Source: DATAGF01 sp963819845 (GTDB taxonomy: Bacteria; Actinomycetota; Thermoleophilia; Miltoncostaeales; Miltoncostaeaceae). From it: a DNA stretch of 64,000 nt. The notes under the pieces are model-generated. The model saw nothing but the letters and a program-made list of their open reading frames with translations. It made no database searches and was not told the DNA's origin. Both the position numbers and the translations under genes were made by a program. Shown one piece after another: positions 24,478 through 38,096 of the stretch. The DNA lies in contig CAWFXQ010000016.1 in NCBI GenBank assembly GCA_963819845.1, positions 236,089 to 300,088 of the forward strand, written 5' to 3'. Numbering within the stretch: the stretch's first letter is position 1; each line of letters begins with the position of its first letter.

Positions 24478-25714
24478 CGGGCCCTCCGGCCGCGGCGGGG
24501 TCGAGCGCGGGCGCCGGCGCGGAGCCGTCGGGCTCGGCCGCGCCGCCGGCCTGGCGCAGCCCGGCCGAGATCTCCGGGGCCCCGATGATCCCGACGACGC
24601 GCCCGCGCTCGTCGACCACCGGGCCGTAGGCGGCGTTGGCCTCGAAGAGCGCCGAGAGCGCGTCGCGGAGCGTCGTGACGTGGTCGATCACCGGCTCGGC
24701 GCCCCCCGGCGCGGCGGCCGGCACCTCGGCCAGGCCGTCGAGGCGGGACGTTGGGAGCCAGTCGAGGGGACGGCCCCCGGCGTCGGTCACGAGCACGTGG
24801 TCGGCGACCGGCGCGAGGTCGCCGCGGGCGATCCGGGCCCGCACCTCCTCGGCCGGCTCGCCGGCGCGCGCCAGCGGCGGCGGGATCAGGTCGATCTCCT
24901 CGACGCGGGTCAGCGACAGGCTCTTCAGCGCCCGGTCGGCGCCGACGAAGTCGGCGACGAACTCGTCGGCCGGGCTGGCGAGCACCTCGGCCGGCGGGGC
25001 GTACTGCACGAGGTGCCCCTCGCGCATGACGGCGATGCGGTCGGCCATCTTGACCGCCTCGTCGATGTCGTGACTCACGAACACGACGGTCTTGGGCACG
25101 GCGCGGTGCAGGCGCAGGAAGTCGTTCTGGAGGCGCTCGCGCGTGATCGGGTCGACGGCCGAGAACGGCTCGTCCATGAGCATCACCGGCGGGTCCCCCG
25201 CCAGCGCCCGCGCCAGGCCCACGCGCTGCTGCTGCCCGCCCGAGAGCTGGGCCGGGTAGCGGTCCGAGAACTCGTCCGGGTCGAGGCCGATGAGCTCGAG
25301 CAGCTCGCGCACCCGCACGCGGATCCGCTCCTTCTCCCATCCCAGCAGCCGCGGAACGGTCGCGACGTTGGCGGAGACGGTCAGGTGGGGCAGGAGGCCG
25401 ACCTGCTGGATCACGTAGCCGATCTCGCGGCGCAGCTGGGCGGGGTTGCGCTCGCGCACGCTGCGGCCGTCGATCAGGATCTCGCCGTCGGTCGGCTCGA
25501 TCAGGCGGTTGATCATCTTCAGCGCGGTCGTCTTGCCGCAGCCCGACGGCCCGATCAGGACGCACACCTCGCCGGGGGGGACCGTCAGGGAGAGGCGGTC
25601 CACGGCCGCCCGGCCGTCGCGCGAGTAGCGCTTGGTGACCTCGCGCAGCTCGAGGACGCCGGCGCCGCTGCGGACGGGGCCCTCGTTCGGCGCGCGGGTG
25701 GGCTCCCCCGCCAT
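24470..25714 (-). CDS. Osmoprotectant ABC transporter ATPase with CBS domain
   Basis: 414 residues. Walker A is IGPSGCGKTTALKMINRLIE, the signature LSGGQQQRVGLARALA and Walker B VMLMDEPFSAVDPI. The C-terminal ~130 residues hold CBS-type repeats (VTTLRDALSALFEANAAYGP, VVDERGRVVGIIGAPEI). In OpuA-type importers these sense ionic strength. ATG 25714 follows a TAGGTT box (25721-25726, minus strand) by 6 nt, giving the operon promoter. Induction by osmotic stress is likely but not shown. Confidence 0.93.
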   Translation of the reverse strand: MAGEPTRAPNEGPVRSGAGVLELREVTKRYSRDGRAAVDRLSLTVPPGEVCVLIGPSGCGKTTALKMINRLIEPTDGEILIDGRSVRERNPAQLRREIGYVIQQVGLLPHLTVSANVATVPRLLGWEKERIRVRVRELLELIGLDPDEFSDRYPAQLSGGQQQRVGLARALAGDPPVMLMDEPFSAVDPITRERLQNDFLRLHRAVPKTVVFVSHDIDEAVKMADRIAVMREGHLVQYAPPAEVLASPADEFVADFVGADRALKSLSLTRVEEIDLIPPPLARAGEPAEEVRARIARGDLAPVADHVLVTDAGGRPLDWLPTSRLDGLAEVPAAAPGGAEPVIDHVTTLRDALSALFEANAAYGPVVDERGRVVGIIGAPEISAGLRQAGGAAEPDGSAPAPALDPAAAGGPDG

Positions 25715-25877
25715 CGACCGAACCTACCCGAGCCCGCAGGAGGGGGTCCCTCGCCCGGGTCGCGCGTCCGGCCGTTTGTGAGATCCACCACGTTCCGGCC
25801 GCGCGTAGCCCGGGCGCCGCCGACCTCACACCGCTGTGGAGCGGCCGTCCCCCGACAACGACGGGTCAATGGCGCAA

Positions 25878-30554
<4,677 letters not shown>

Positions 30555-30782
30555 CCACGGACCTCTGGGTCGAGTCTCCGGCGGGACATGCTAGTGGACC
30601 GCCAGGCGGTCACCGTCGGGGGGCTGCGGGCGGGCCGCGGTCGTGCCCAGGGCAGCGGGCGCTGGACCGGACGCCGGGAGTCGCCGGCCCCTGCCCGGGC
30701 CGACGTGAGAATGGAGTAGATCAGCCGCCCAGGACGGCGTCAACGCCCCGCGCGCGAGGGTCCTCGCAGGTAGCGTGCGCGG
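30555..30782. other. Divergent intergenic region gltB / membrane-protein gene
   Basis: 228 bases. On the minus side TAGCAT (30588-30593) could drive gltB with a ~30-nt leader. On the plus side TAGCGT (30771-30776) lies 6 nt before ATG 30783. No riboswitch fold is recognised. Confidence 0.4.
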
Positions 30783-31289
30783 ATGCCGCAACTGCCCCCG
30801 CAGCACGTCGACGCGTTCGTCCGCCGGGAGCTGCTGCGCGAGGGCGTCTCGATGGCCCTCTACGTCTCGCTCACCCTGCTGGCGGCGCTGATCGCGATCC
30901 CGAGCGACGACATTCCCGGCACGGTCGGGACGGCCGCCATCATCTGGGGCGGCGCCGCGGGCCTGTCCCTGGCCCACTGGCTCGCCTTCGACCTGGCGGC
31001 GCGGCTCTACGGCGCCGAGCAGCTCGACCGCCTGCACCGGCTCGGCGGTCCGGTGTCGGTCGCGGCGGCGCTGACGGTTGCGCTGATCGTCAGCATCCCC
31101 ATCGTCTTCGCCCCCGACGACATCGCGTCCGAGGTCGCGATCTGCGTCCTGGCGCTCCTCGTGGCCGTGGCCGGGTTCGGCGTGGGCCGGCGGAGCGGAG
31201 CCGGCCTCTTGAGGTCGCTGGTGGGGGGTGCCGCGGTGCTCGTGGTCGCGGGCGTCGTCGTGGCGGTCAAGATCGCGGTCGGCGGCTGA
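30783..31289 (+). CDS. Four-helix membrane protein of unknown function
   Basis: 168 residues. A short N-terminal amphipathic part (HVDAFVRRELLREG) precedes four hydrophobic helices: ALYVSLTLLAALIAIP, VGTAAIIWGGAAGLSLAHWL, VSVAAALTVALIVSIPIVFA and VAICVLALLVAVAGFGVGRR, with a last hydrophobic stretch at the C-terminus. No catalytic motif is evident. ATG 30783 lies 6 nt after TAGCGT. It may be cotranscribed with the rhomboid gene 47 bp downstream, although that gene has its own TACCAT box. Confidence 0.7.
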   Translation: MPQLPPQHVDAFVRRELLREGVSMALYVSLTLLAALIAIPSDDIPGTVGTAAIIWGGAAGLSLAHWLAFDLAARLYGAEQLDRLHRLGGPVSVAAALTVALIVSIPIVFAPDDIASEVAICVLALLVAVAGFGVGRRSGAGLLRSLVGGAAVLVVAGVVVAVKIAVGG

Positions 31290-31336
31290 CCCGCGGCGCC
31301 GGGCCGCGCCGGGCCCCGCGCTACCATCCCGCCCCG

Positions 31337-32188
31337 ATGGGCACCCACGAGGCGAGCGCCCCGGAGACGCTCCACTGCTACCGGCACCCGGACCGCGAGA
31401 CCCTCCTCTCGTGCTCCAACTGCGAGCGGCCGATCTGCACCTCGTGCATGACCCAGGCGGCCGTGGGGGTGCGCTGCCCGGAGTGCAGCGGGCGGCGGGC
31501 CGGGGCGCCGGCGCGCGCGGCCGTGGCGCGGGCGGGCGGCGCGGCGGTGGCCACGACGACGCTCGTCGTCATCAACGTCCTGGTCTACCTGGCTGAGATG
31601 TCGCAGGGGGTGTGGCTGAGCGGCGTCGCGGGCTCCGAGCTGATCGATCAGGGCGCGATCTACGGGCCCGCCATCGCCGACGGGGAGTGGTACCGCCTGG
31701 TGACCGGCGGCTTCCTCCACGCGAGCATCATCCACATCGCCTTCAACATGTACCTGCTCTGGATCCTGGGCGGGGCCCTCGAGCGCTACGTCGGGACGGC
31801 CCGGTTCCTGGCGATCTACGCGGCTGGGCTGCTGTGGGGCTCCGCCGGGGCGCTCGTGACCTCTCCGGACGCCCGCACCGTCGGGGCGTCGGGCGCCGTC
31901 TTCGGCCTGATGGCCGCCATGCTCGTGCTCGAGCGCCACAAGGGCGTCGCCCTGCTGGGAGGGTCGGTCGGCGCGCTGCTCGCGATCAACCTGGTCGTCA
32001 CGTTCGTCTTCCCGGGCATCTCCATCGGCGGCCACATCGGCGGGATCATCGGCGGCGCGGCGGCCGCGTTCATCCTCTCCGGCTACGGGCGCGGGCATCT
32101 CGCCTACGGGAAGGTCGGCGCGTCCGGCTGGGCGGCCCTGGCGGCCCTCATGGCCGGGGCCGTGGCCCTCGGCATCGCGGTCGTCTGA
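31337..32188 (+). CDS. Rhomboid intramembrane serine protease with N-terminal zinc finger
   Basis: 283 residues. The N-terminus is a B-box-like finger: CYRHPDRETLLSCSNCERPI, then CTSCMTQAAVGVRCPEC. The rhomboid core has the oxyanion-side GFLHASIIHIAFNMYLLWIL, the catalytic serine in TVGASGAVFGLMAAM and the catalytic histidine in GGHIGGIIGG. Six helices are predicted. It cleaves membrane protein substrates within the bilayer; the substrate is unknown. ATG 31337 is 9 nt after TACCAT. Zinc-finger-bearing rhomboids are common in actinobacteria. Confidence 0.93.
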   Translation: MGTHEASAPETLHCYRHPDRETLLSCSNCERPICTSCMTQAAVGVRCPECSGRRAGAPARAAVARAGGAAVATTTLVVINVLVYLAEMSQGVWLSGVAGSELIDQGAIYGPAIADGEWYRLVTGGFLHASIIHIAFNMYLLWILGGALERYVGTARFLAIYAAGLLWGSAGALVTSPDARTVGASGAVFGLMAAMLVLERHKGVALLGGSVGALLAINLVVTFVFPGISIGGHIGGIIGGAAAAFILSGYGRGHLAYGKVGASGWAALAALMAGAVALGIAVV

Positions 32189-32225
32189 GGACGGCTGCCC
32201 GTCGGCGGCGCTCCGGCAGGCGTTC

Positions 32226-32837
32226 TCAGGGGCTCGCGCAGATCGCGTGGACGGTGAGCGTGTGGGGGTTGACCTCGGCCTGGTATCCGGACGCGTACCA
32301 GACGTTCGGCGTCTCGCCCTCCCTGACGGCCCGCGCGAGGTGGTTCGTCGGGTTGATGAGGATGCCGGGGCCGGACGTCGCGACCTGCTGGTAGAGGTCG
32401 TAGAGATCCGTGTTCCCGGAGCCCGAGGCCGAGGTGAAGGGGAACCCCGCGCCGCCGCCGATCAGGCGCTCGCCGGGGCGGCAGCCGACCGTCATCCGGG
32501 CGTAGGAGTTCTGGGTGAGGGGGGCTGAGTCGGCGCGCCGGTAGACGACGTTCGCGGCGCCGTTCACACCGTCCCTGCCGGCGGGCCCGCGGGGGCCCTC
32601 GGGCAGGGCCCCCGCTCGGAAGTCCTGGGCGAGGAGCGACCCGTTCGCCACCTCAGAGGACCTGACGGCCCCCTTCTTGATCTCCGGTGGGCCGACCGCG
32701 TTCGCCTTGATCTGCCGGGCGCCGACGCTGTCCTTCGCGACCGTCGCGGCGTAGCCGCTGCCCCCGAGCGCGACGAAGAGGGCCAGCAGAGAGATCGCGT
32801 TGGCGAAGGTGAGCCGGTTGCGAAGCCTGCTGAGCAT
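32226..32837 (-). CDS. Exported protein with short collagen-like segment
   Basis: 203 residues. ATG 32837 has GAGGAG six bases upstream. The N-terminus LSRLRNRLTFANAISLLALF with VALGGSGYAA is the export/anchor motif of a large family seen mostly in Solirubrobacterales-type actinobacteria. Residues ~30-70 have repeated (K/N)A(V/D)---EIK turns. A few Gly-X-Y triplets follow (GPRGPAGRDGVNGAA), then a C-terminal domain with two Cys (VGCRPGERLIGGGAGF, HAICASP). It is likely surface-exposed. Function is unknown. Confidence 0.75.
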   Translation of the reverse strand: MLSRLRNRLTFANAISLLALFVALGGSGYAATVAKDSVGARQIKANAVGPPEIKKGAVRSSEVANGSLLAQDFRAGALPEGPRGPAGRDGVNGAANVVYRRADSAPLTQNSYARMTVGCRPGERLIGGGAGFPFTSASGSGNTDLYDLYQQVATSGPGILINPTNHLARAVREGETPNVWYASGYQAEVNPHTLTVHAICASP

Positions 32838-32933
32838 GCCAACTCCTCTGTCGAGTCCTGTGTCTGCGGTCACCATTCGGCGCGTGCGACGGCGTGTCAA
32901 CTCGGCGGGCAGCGGAGCACGCCCCGCGGTGCC

Positions 32934-33956
32934 TCAGGCCAGCTCGCCCACCCGCTCGACGAACCTCGCAACGAGCCCGATGCAGGCGTCAACGTCGTCC
33001 GGGTGCACCGCCTCGACGCTCGAGTGGACGTAGCGGGTCGGGATCGAGACGCACCCGGCGATCGCGCCGTCGCCCGAGAGCTGGAGGCTGCCGGTGTCGG
33101 TGCCGCCGCGGTCGGCCACGTGGAACTGGTGGGGGATCTCCTCGTCGCAGGCGATCCGGGTGAGGAGGTCGACCAGCGCCGGAGCCCCGATCGCGCTGGC
33201 GTCCATGATCCGGATGGCGGCGCCCTCGCCGAGGCGGGTCGTGGGGCCCGACGGGGGTGCGCCCGGGCCGTCGTTGGCGGGGCAGGTGTCGATCGCCAGG
33301 GCCACGTGGGGCCTCACCCGCGCCGCCGCGACCCGCGCTCCCCGCAGCCCGACCTCCTCCTGGACGGTCGCCACGGCGACCACCTGCGCGGGCGAGGGGC
33401 CGGCCGCCCGCAGGGCCTCGATCATCACCAGCAGGCCGACCCGGTCGTCGAGGCTCTTGCCGGTCACCAGCTCGCCGAGGGGCCGCACGTCGCGGGCGCG
33501 CGTGGCCACGTCCCCCGGGCGCACCAGCTCGCGCACCCGCTCGGCCGGGAGGCCGACGTCGATCGCCAGGTCCTTCACCTCGGGCACCACCCGGCGGGCC
33601 TCCGCATCCAGCAGGTGGACTGGCGTGGTGCCGACGACGCCCTCCAGCTCCTCGCGGCCGTGCACCAGCACCCGCTGGCTCAGCAGCGTGCGCGCGTCCC
33701 AGCCCCCCAGGGGGATCACCCGGATGAAGCCCCGGTCGTCGACGTGGGTCGCCATCAGGCCGATCTCGTCCATGTGGGCGGCGAGCATCAGCCGCGTCAC
33801 GCCCTCGCCGCGCACGCCCAGCAGGCCCCCGAGCGGGTCGCGCTCGACGCGGTCGCAGACGGCCGCGAGCTCGGGCTCGACGACCGCGCGCACCCGCTCC
33901 TCGCGCCCCGGCGGCCCGTGGGCCTCGGCCAGGGCGGTGAGCAGGTCCACGTCCAC
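32934..33956 (-). CDS. M42-family metallo-aminopeptidase
   Basis: 340 residues. Dinuclear-zinc motifs are in order: LAAHMDEIGLMA, the bridging Asp in GKSLDDRVGLLVMIEAL, the catalytic Glu pair in ATVQEEVGLRGARVAA, ALAIDTCPAND and the final His in CVSIPTRYVHSSVEAVHPDD. Members are glutamyl/leucyl aminopeptidases or endoglucanase-M-like tetrahedral peptidases. GTG at 33956 is chosen because upstream residues are not family-like. It follows the hypothetical gene by 11 bp. Confidence 0.9.
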   Translation of the reverse strand: MDVDLLTALAEAHGPPGREERVRAVVEPELAAVCDRVERDPLGGLLGVRGEGVTRLMLAAHMDEIGLMATHVDDRGFIRVIPLGGWDARTLLSQRVLVHGREELEGVVGTTPVHLLDAEARRVVPEVKDLAIDVGLPAERVRELVRPGDVATRARDVRPLGELVTGKSLDDRVGLLVMIEALRAAGPSPAQVVAVATVQEEVGLRGARVAAARVRPHVALAIDTCPANDGPGAPPSGPTTRLGEGAAIRIMDASAIGAPALVDLLTRIACDEEIPHQFHVADRGGTDTGSLQLSGDGAIAGCVSIPTRYVHSSVEAVHPDDVDACIGLVARFVERVGELA

Positions 33957-33967
33957 GGCGGCCGAGA

Positions 33968-34627
33968 CTACCCGCCCAGCGCGGCCGCCCGCCGGACCCC
34001 CTCTCGCCACGCGGCGGCGATCGCGGCGTCCAGCTCGGCGAGGCGGGCCTCGAGCGCCGCGCAGTCGGCGCGGAGCAGCCGGGCGCTGTCGTCGTGGCCC
34101 GCCTCGACCGCCGCGACGAGCGCGGCCGCGGCGCGCAGGAGCGCGTCGCGCGCGTCCTGGCGCGCGGCCTCCAGCCCGTGAACGAGGCGCGCCGCCTCGA
34201 GCAGGCGCGGATCGGCGCGCAGGCCCCTCAGCGCGGCCGGGGCCGAGGCCCCCAGGTCGGCGGCCGGCTCGGCGGCCACGGCCTCGGCGAGCCGCCGCTC
34301 CGGACCGCCGGTCCCGGCGCGCAGCAGGGCGATCGCCCGCCAGGTCGATCCGCCGAAGCCGGGAAGGAGCACGCGGCCGGGGCCGTCGGCGACCAGCTCG
34401 CCGGCCAGCAGGAGCTCGCCCACCGCCCAGCCGACCTCGGCCGCGCGCCGCGCGCGCAGCGCCCGGGCGCCGGTGGGCGGCTCGCCCTCGAGGAGATCCG
34501 TGCGCCGCCGCGCCCGCTCGGCCGCCGCGAGCACCTCGCGAGCGGCCGGGTCCGCCTCGAGGGCGGCGGCCAGCGCCTCGACCTCCAGCGAGGGATCGTC
34601 GCGCCCCGCGGCCGCGCGGCGGCCCAC
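33968..34627 (-). CDS. Alanine-rich helical protein of unknown function
   Basis: 219 residues, rich in Ala, Arg, Glu and Leu. Predicted helices run throughout (LEVEALAAALEADPAAREVL, LLRADCAALEARLAELDAAI) and there are no membrane segments or known motifs. It sits in line between the MDR oxidoreductase (46 bp upstream) and the M42 peptidase (11 bp downstream). That supports a real gene in a three-gene operon. The high GC leaves other frames open too, so confidence is limited. Confidence 0.5.
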   Translation of the reverse strand: MGRRAAAGRDDPSLEVEALAAALEADPAAREVLAAAERARRRTDLLEGEPPTGARALRARRAAEVGWAVGELLLAGELVADGPGRVLLPGFGGSTWRAIALLRAGTGGPERRLAEAVAAEPAADLGASAPAALRGLRADPRLLEAARLVHGLEAARQDARDALLRAAAALVAAVEAGHDDSARLLRADCAALEARLAELDAAIAAAWREGVRRAAALGG

Positions 34628-34673
34628 CTCGCGGCGCGCGGCGGCGAGGACCCTCGCGCCAGCGGCGCCGCCG

Positions 34674-35678
34674 CTAGGAGACCGAGAGGACGAGCTTGCC
34701 GAAGTGGTCGCCGGCCTCCTCGCGCGCGTGGGCCGCGGCGGCCTCCGCGAGCGGCCGGACGCTGTCGATCACCGGTGCCCAGGCGGCGTGCTCGACCGCC
34801 GCCAGCAGGCCGGCGAAGTCGCGGGGGCTGCCCATGGTGGTGCCGAGCAGCGAGACCTGTCCCATCGTCACGGGCCGCACCGCCAGCTCCACCTTGCCGC
34901 CTCCGGTGCCGCCGAAGACGACGGCCCGTCCGCCGGGGCGGAGGCACGCGATGCTGTCGGCCCAGGTCGACCCGACCGAGTCGACCACGACGTCAACGCC
35001 GCGGCCACCGGTGAGCTCACGCACCGCGGCGGGCCAGTCGCCGGCCGTGTAGTCCACGCCTCCGCCGGCCCCCAGGTCGTGGGCGCGGTCGAGCTTCTCG
35101 GCCGACGAGGACGTGACCAGCACGCGGCACCCGGCCGCGCGCGCGATGTGGAGCGCGACGGTTGCGACGCCGCCGCCGATGCCGATCACCAGCACGGTCT
35201 CGCCCGGCCGGATGCGCGCGCGGGCCACGAGCGCCCGGTATGCGGTGAGCCCGGCCAGCGGCAGGGCGGCAGACTCCTCCCACGACAGCCGCGCGGGCCG
35301 CGGGAAGACGTTCGCCGCGGGGACGCGGACCATCTCGGCGTAGGTGCCGTCGTCCGGGCCGCCCAGGATGCGGAAGCCGGGCTCCGGGGCGTCCTCGCCG
35401 CCGCCCCACCCCAGGGAGGGCAGCACCACGACCTCGTCCCCCTCGGCCACGCCGGATGCGCCGGCGCCGAGCGACCGCACCACGCCCGCTCCGTCCGAGC
35501 CGGGGATCACGGGCAGGGGGCTCGGCGCGATCCCCTTGCGGACGAACACGTCGCGCCGGTTGAGGGCGGCCGCCCGCAGCGCCACCACGACCTCCCCGGG
35601 CCCGGGCTCGGGGTCGGGGGCCGTGTCGAGGCGCAGCACCGCGGGGGCTCCGGTCTCGCGGAGGACGACGGCGTTCAC
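34674..35678 (-). CDS. Zinc-independent MDR-family oxidoreductase (quinone-reductase-like)
   Basis: 334 residues. GroES-like N-terminus: GEVVVALRAAALNRRDVFVR and PVIPGSDGAGVVRSLGAGAS. Rossmann motif: ETVLVIGIGGGVATVALHIA. A C-terminal TTMGSPRDFAGLLAAVE follows. The structural-zinc cysteines of alcohol dehydrogenases are absent, which favours the quinone oxidoreductase group. It uses NAD(P)H; the substrate is unknown. ATG 35678 gives the expected family length. Confidence 0.88.
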   Translation of the reverse strand: MNAVVLRETGAPAVLRLDTAPDPEPGPGEVVVALRAAALNRRDVFVRKGIAPSPLPVIPGSDGAGVVRSLGAGASGVAEGDEVVVLPSLGWGGGEDAPEPGFRILGGPDDGTYAEMVRVPAANVFPRPARLSWEESAALPLAGLTAYRALVARARIRPGETVLVIGIGGGVATVALHIARAAGCRVLVTSSSAEKLDRAHDLGAGGGVDYTAGDWPAAVRELTGGRGVDVVVDSVGSTWADSIACLRPGGRAVVFGGTGGGKVELAVRPVTMGQVSLLGTTMGSPRDFAGLLAAVEHAAWAPVIDSVRPLAEAAAAHAREEAGDHFGKLVLSVS

Positions 35679-35711
35679 GGCGGGCCTCGCTGCTCGGGTG
35701 CGGGGACCGCC

Positions 35712-36107
35712 TCAGCCTACCCCCGCGCCCCCGATGGGCGGCGCCTCGACCTCCGGCCGGGGACCGCCCGCCTCCCAGCGCGCGAACGCCGCGGCCAGCT
35801 CCGGGCGGGCGGCGCGCCAGGCCGAGAGGTCCAGGCCCAGGTAGCCGTCGGGCGCGTCGCGCAGGCGGCTCCACGCGCGGTCGAGCAGGACGCGGGCGCC
35901 GTGGGCGTTGCCGCGGCGGTGGTGCTCGAAGGCCACCGCCCACTGGATCAGCCCCTGGAGGAAGGGCATGGGCGGCTCGTCCGAGCGGCGCCAGGCCTCC
36001 TCCAGCACCTCGTGGGCGTCGAAGAACCGGCCCGCGCGGTAGAGCGCGGCGAACTCGGCGAGCTGCGGCGGGGCCGCACCGGGGCCCGCCGGGGCCGGCC
36101 CGGTCAT
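35712..36107 (-). CDS. DUF309 family protein
   Basis: 131 residues with the DUF309 helical core: EFAALYRAGRFFDAHEVLEE, AWRRSDEPPMPFLQGLIQWA, FEHHRRGNAHGARVLLDRAW. The conserved FDAHEVLE-W and LQGLIQ-A motifs are clear. The family is small and uncharacterised. ATG 36107 overlaps the preceding stop as ATGA, so it is coupled to the lysozyme-like gene. Confidence 0.85.
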   Translation of the reverse strand: MTGPAPAGPGAAPPQLAEFAALYRAGRFFDAHEVLEEAWRRSDEPPMPFLQGLIQWAVAFEHHRRGNAHGARVLLDRAWSRLRDAPDGYLGLDLSAWRAARPELAAAFARWEAGGPRPEVEAPPIGGAGVG

Positions 36108-37174
36108 CCCGAGGGCGGTCGGGTGGCCTCGAGCAGGGGGACGGGGTCCGCGGGGCCGCCGCCGTGCTCCCAGGCGACCCGCAGGGTGCCGGCGGTCGTG
36201 CCGAGGGGGTGCCCGGCCGCGACCGGCGCGCCGGCGGCGACGCCGGCGGCGTAGGCGGCCAGAGGGCCGTAGCCGAGCCGGTCGCCGCCGGCGGTCTCGA
36301 CCCAGAAGGCGAGGCCCTCCTCCATCTCGGCCGGGGTCGCGGCCCGCAGGACGCCCGCCGCACTGGCCACGGCGTGCGACCCCGCCGCCGCGGCGATGGT
36401 GGTGCCGCAGCGCGCGCCGCCGGCGGCGCACGCGCCCGGGCCCGGATCGGCGTAGGCCGTAGGGGCGCCCACGGGCAGGGCCAGCGGGAACACGAAGCCC
36501 TCGGGCGGCGCCGGGCCGCGCGCGGGCGGCGCGCCGCCCCACGCCGTCACCACCGGCGGGCCCGTCTCCCGCGGCGCCGCCGCCGGAGGGGGAGCGGGGG
36601 TCGCGCCGGCGCAGTCCGGCGACGCGGCCTGGGCCGAGGCGAGGACCGGGGCGTCCGGGTCGCCGCCCATCGCCGCGTAGTAGGTGCCGACGCCGCGGGT
36701 CCAGTTCTGGTTGAGCCCGGTGGGGTCGTTGGCGGCGCCGATGGGCGCCCACTTGGCGCCGATCGCCGCCAGCGTGGTGCGGCCCTCGGGCAGGTAGAGC
36801 TCGGCGAGCGCCCGGGCGGCGCGCGCGATGGCCTCCCGCTCGGTGGCGAAGGCCCAGCCCGGGCCGAGGCCGAAGGCGTTGTTGATCTCCTGGGAGGGGC
36901 CGTAGGTCTCGAGCATCGTCTCGTGGGCGGCGATCGCCACCAGCGCCCGCGGGTCGACGCCGGCCGCCAGCGACTCCGACACGAAGGCCGCGCCCTCGCC
37001 GGCCAGCGGGCTCGACGCCCGGGCCAGCATCGCGTCGATGCCGGCGGCGTCGGCGGGCGCGATGCAGGCCATGTGCTGCACGACCCCCTCCAGCTGCTGG
37101 GCCGTCGCGGCCGACGAGGCGCCGCCCAGGGCGGCGGCCCCGGCGAGGGCGGCGAGCAGGCGGCGGGCGCGCAT
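36104..37174 (-). CDS. Exported lysozyme-like protein with degenerate M23-type domain
   Basis: 356 residues. A signal peptide (RLLAALAGAAALGGASSAAT) is followed at ~60-170 by a glucosaminidase/transglycosylase-like fold: VDPRALVAIAAHETMLETYG, NNAFGLGPGWAF, AIGAKWAPIGAANDPTGLNQ and NWTRGVGTYYAAMGGDP. The catalytic Glu is probably in AHETMLE. After a Pro/Ala linker the last ~150 residues resemble a peptidase-M23/LytM shell (GYGPLAAYAAGVAAGAPVAA), but the usual HxxxD and HxH metal ligands are not seen, so that half may be non-catalytic. It probably acts on peptidoglycan. Confidence 0.7.
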   Translation of the reverse strand: MRARRLLAALAGAAALGGASSAATAQQLEGVVQHMACIAPADAAGIDAMLARASSPLAGEGAAFVSESLAAGVDPRALVAIAAHETMLETYGPSQEINNAFGLGPGWAFATEREAIARAARALAELYLPEGRTTLAAIGAKWAPIGAANDPTGLNQNWTRGVGTYYAAMGGDPDAPVLASAQAASPDCAGATPAPPPAAAPRETGPPVVTAWGGAPPARGPAPPEGFVFPLALPVGAPTAYADPGPGACAAGGARCGTTIAAAAGSHAVASAAGVLRAATPAEMEEGLAFWVETAGGDRLGYGPLAAYAAGVAAGAPVAAGHPLGTTAGTLRVAWEHGGGPADPVPLLEATRPPSG

Positions 37175-37243
37175 CGGGGGGCAGTGTAGGCCAGGGCCCG
37201 GGCGGAGCCCGCCGATCCGTGTCACATCGGTACCCTGGACGGT

Positions 37244-37438
37244 GTGGAGCGCGATGCGGACGAGATCCGGAGGCGGCGGATCGCGATGGCCCTCGCGGCG
37301 CTGGCGGTCGTGCTGTTCGTCGTGGAGCTGGTCGCCATCGCGCTCGGGCAGCTCGAGATCGCCGCACTGATCTTCGTGCTGTTCATCGGGGGCTGGTTCG
37401 CCCTGAGGTCCTACCAGCGCCGGACCGGCGGGACCTAG
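37244..37438 (+). CDS. Small two-helix membrane protein
   Basis: 64 residues. A charged start (ERDADEIRRRRIA) precedes two hydrophobic helices (MALAALAVVLFVVELVAIAL and LEIAALIFVLFIGGWFALRS) and a basic end. No family is recognised. GTG 37244 lies 7 nt after TACCCT (37231-37236), a leaderless-type arrangement that supports expression. It is divergent from the lysozyme-like gene. Confidence 0.6.
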   Translation: MERDADEIRRRRIAMALAALAVVLFVVELVAIALGQLEIAALIFVLFIGGWFALRSYQRRTGGT

Positions 37439-37442
37439 GGGA

Positions 37443-38096
37443 TCAGGGCACGACGGCGCTCAGCGAGACGCCGTCTCCGATCGTGAGGACCGTCGTCAGG
37501 AGGCGGGGGTGGTCGACCGCGGCCCGCGTGAATTCGGCGAGGGCACGGGCGCTCTCGTCGCGCTCGTCCTCGGGCAGGGCGACCCGGCCTCCCGAGAGGA
37601 CGTTGTCGGCCAGGATCAGGCCGCCGGGGCGCACGAGGCGCACGGCGTGCCCGAGGTAGGCCGGGTACCCGGTCTTGTCGGCGTCGATGTAGCAGAGGTC
37701 GTATGCGCCGTCGGCCAGGCCCGGGAGGGTCGCGAGGGCCGGGCCGCGGTGCACCCGCACCAGGTCGCCGAGCCCGGCCCGGGCGAGGAACCCCTCGGCC
37801 CGGTCGGCCCGCGCCGCGTCGGCCTCGAGCGTGTCGATCCGCCCGTCCGCCGCCAGCCCCCGCGCCATCCAGGCGGCCGAGGTGCCGACGAAGGTCCCGA
37901 TCTCCAGGACGGCCCGGCCGCCTGTCGCGCGCACCAGCGCCTCCAGCAGGGCCCCGAGGTCGGGGTGGGTCATCATCCGCGCCCACTCGTCCCCCCGCAT
38001 CTCCCGGTAGAGGCCCTCCAGGTCCGGGGGGACCCGGGCGAGCCCGTCGAGGTAGGCGGCCAGGGGCTCGTCGATCGGGAGGCGGTCGAGGGCCAT
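37443..38096 (-). CDS. SAM-dependent O-methyltransferase (caffeoyl-CoA OMT-like)
   Basis: 217 residues. AVLEIGTFVGTSAAWMARGL is SAM motif I, RIDTLEADAARADRAEGFLA the acidic strand-2 loop, YDLCYIDADKTGYPAYLGHA the metal-binding IDADK motif, and GLILADNVLSGGRVA the second metal ligand. This matches class I, metal-dependent catechol/caffeoyl-CoA O-methyltransferases. ATG 38096 overlaps the stop of the ABC permease (TGATG). It belongs to the exporter operon and may modify the exported small molecule; that is inference. Confidence 0.9.
   Translation of the reverse strand: MALDRLPIDEPLAAYLDGLARVPPDLEGLYREMRGDEWARMMTHPDLGALLEALVRATGGRAVLEIGTFVGTSAAWMARGLAADGRIDTLEADAARADRAEGFLARAGLGDLVRVHRGPALATLPGLADGAYDLCYIDADKTGYPAYLGHAVRLVRPGGLILADNVLSGGRVALPEDERDESARALAEFTRAAVDHPRLLTTVLTIGDGVSLSAVVP

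Noticed and set aside
30555..30782. Riboswitch or T-box upstream of gltB
   Set aside because: No recognisable conserved core or extended stem arrangement could be made out by eye.
34094..35014. 306-codon + strand frame
   Set aside because: Overlaps the MDR oxidoreductase and its operon partner in antisense; Arg/Pro-rich, no motif.
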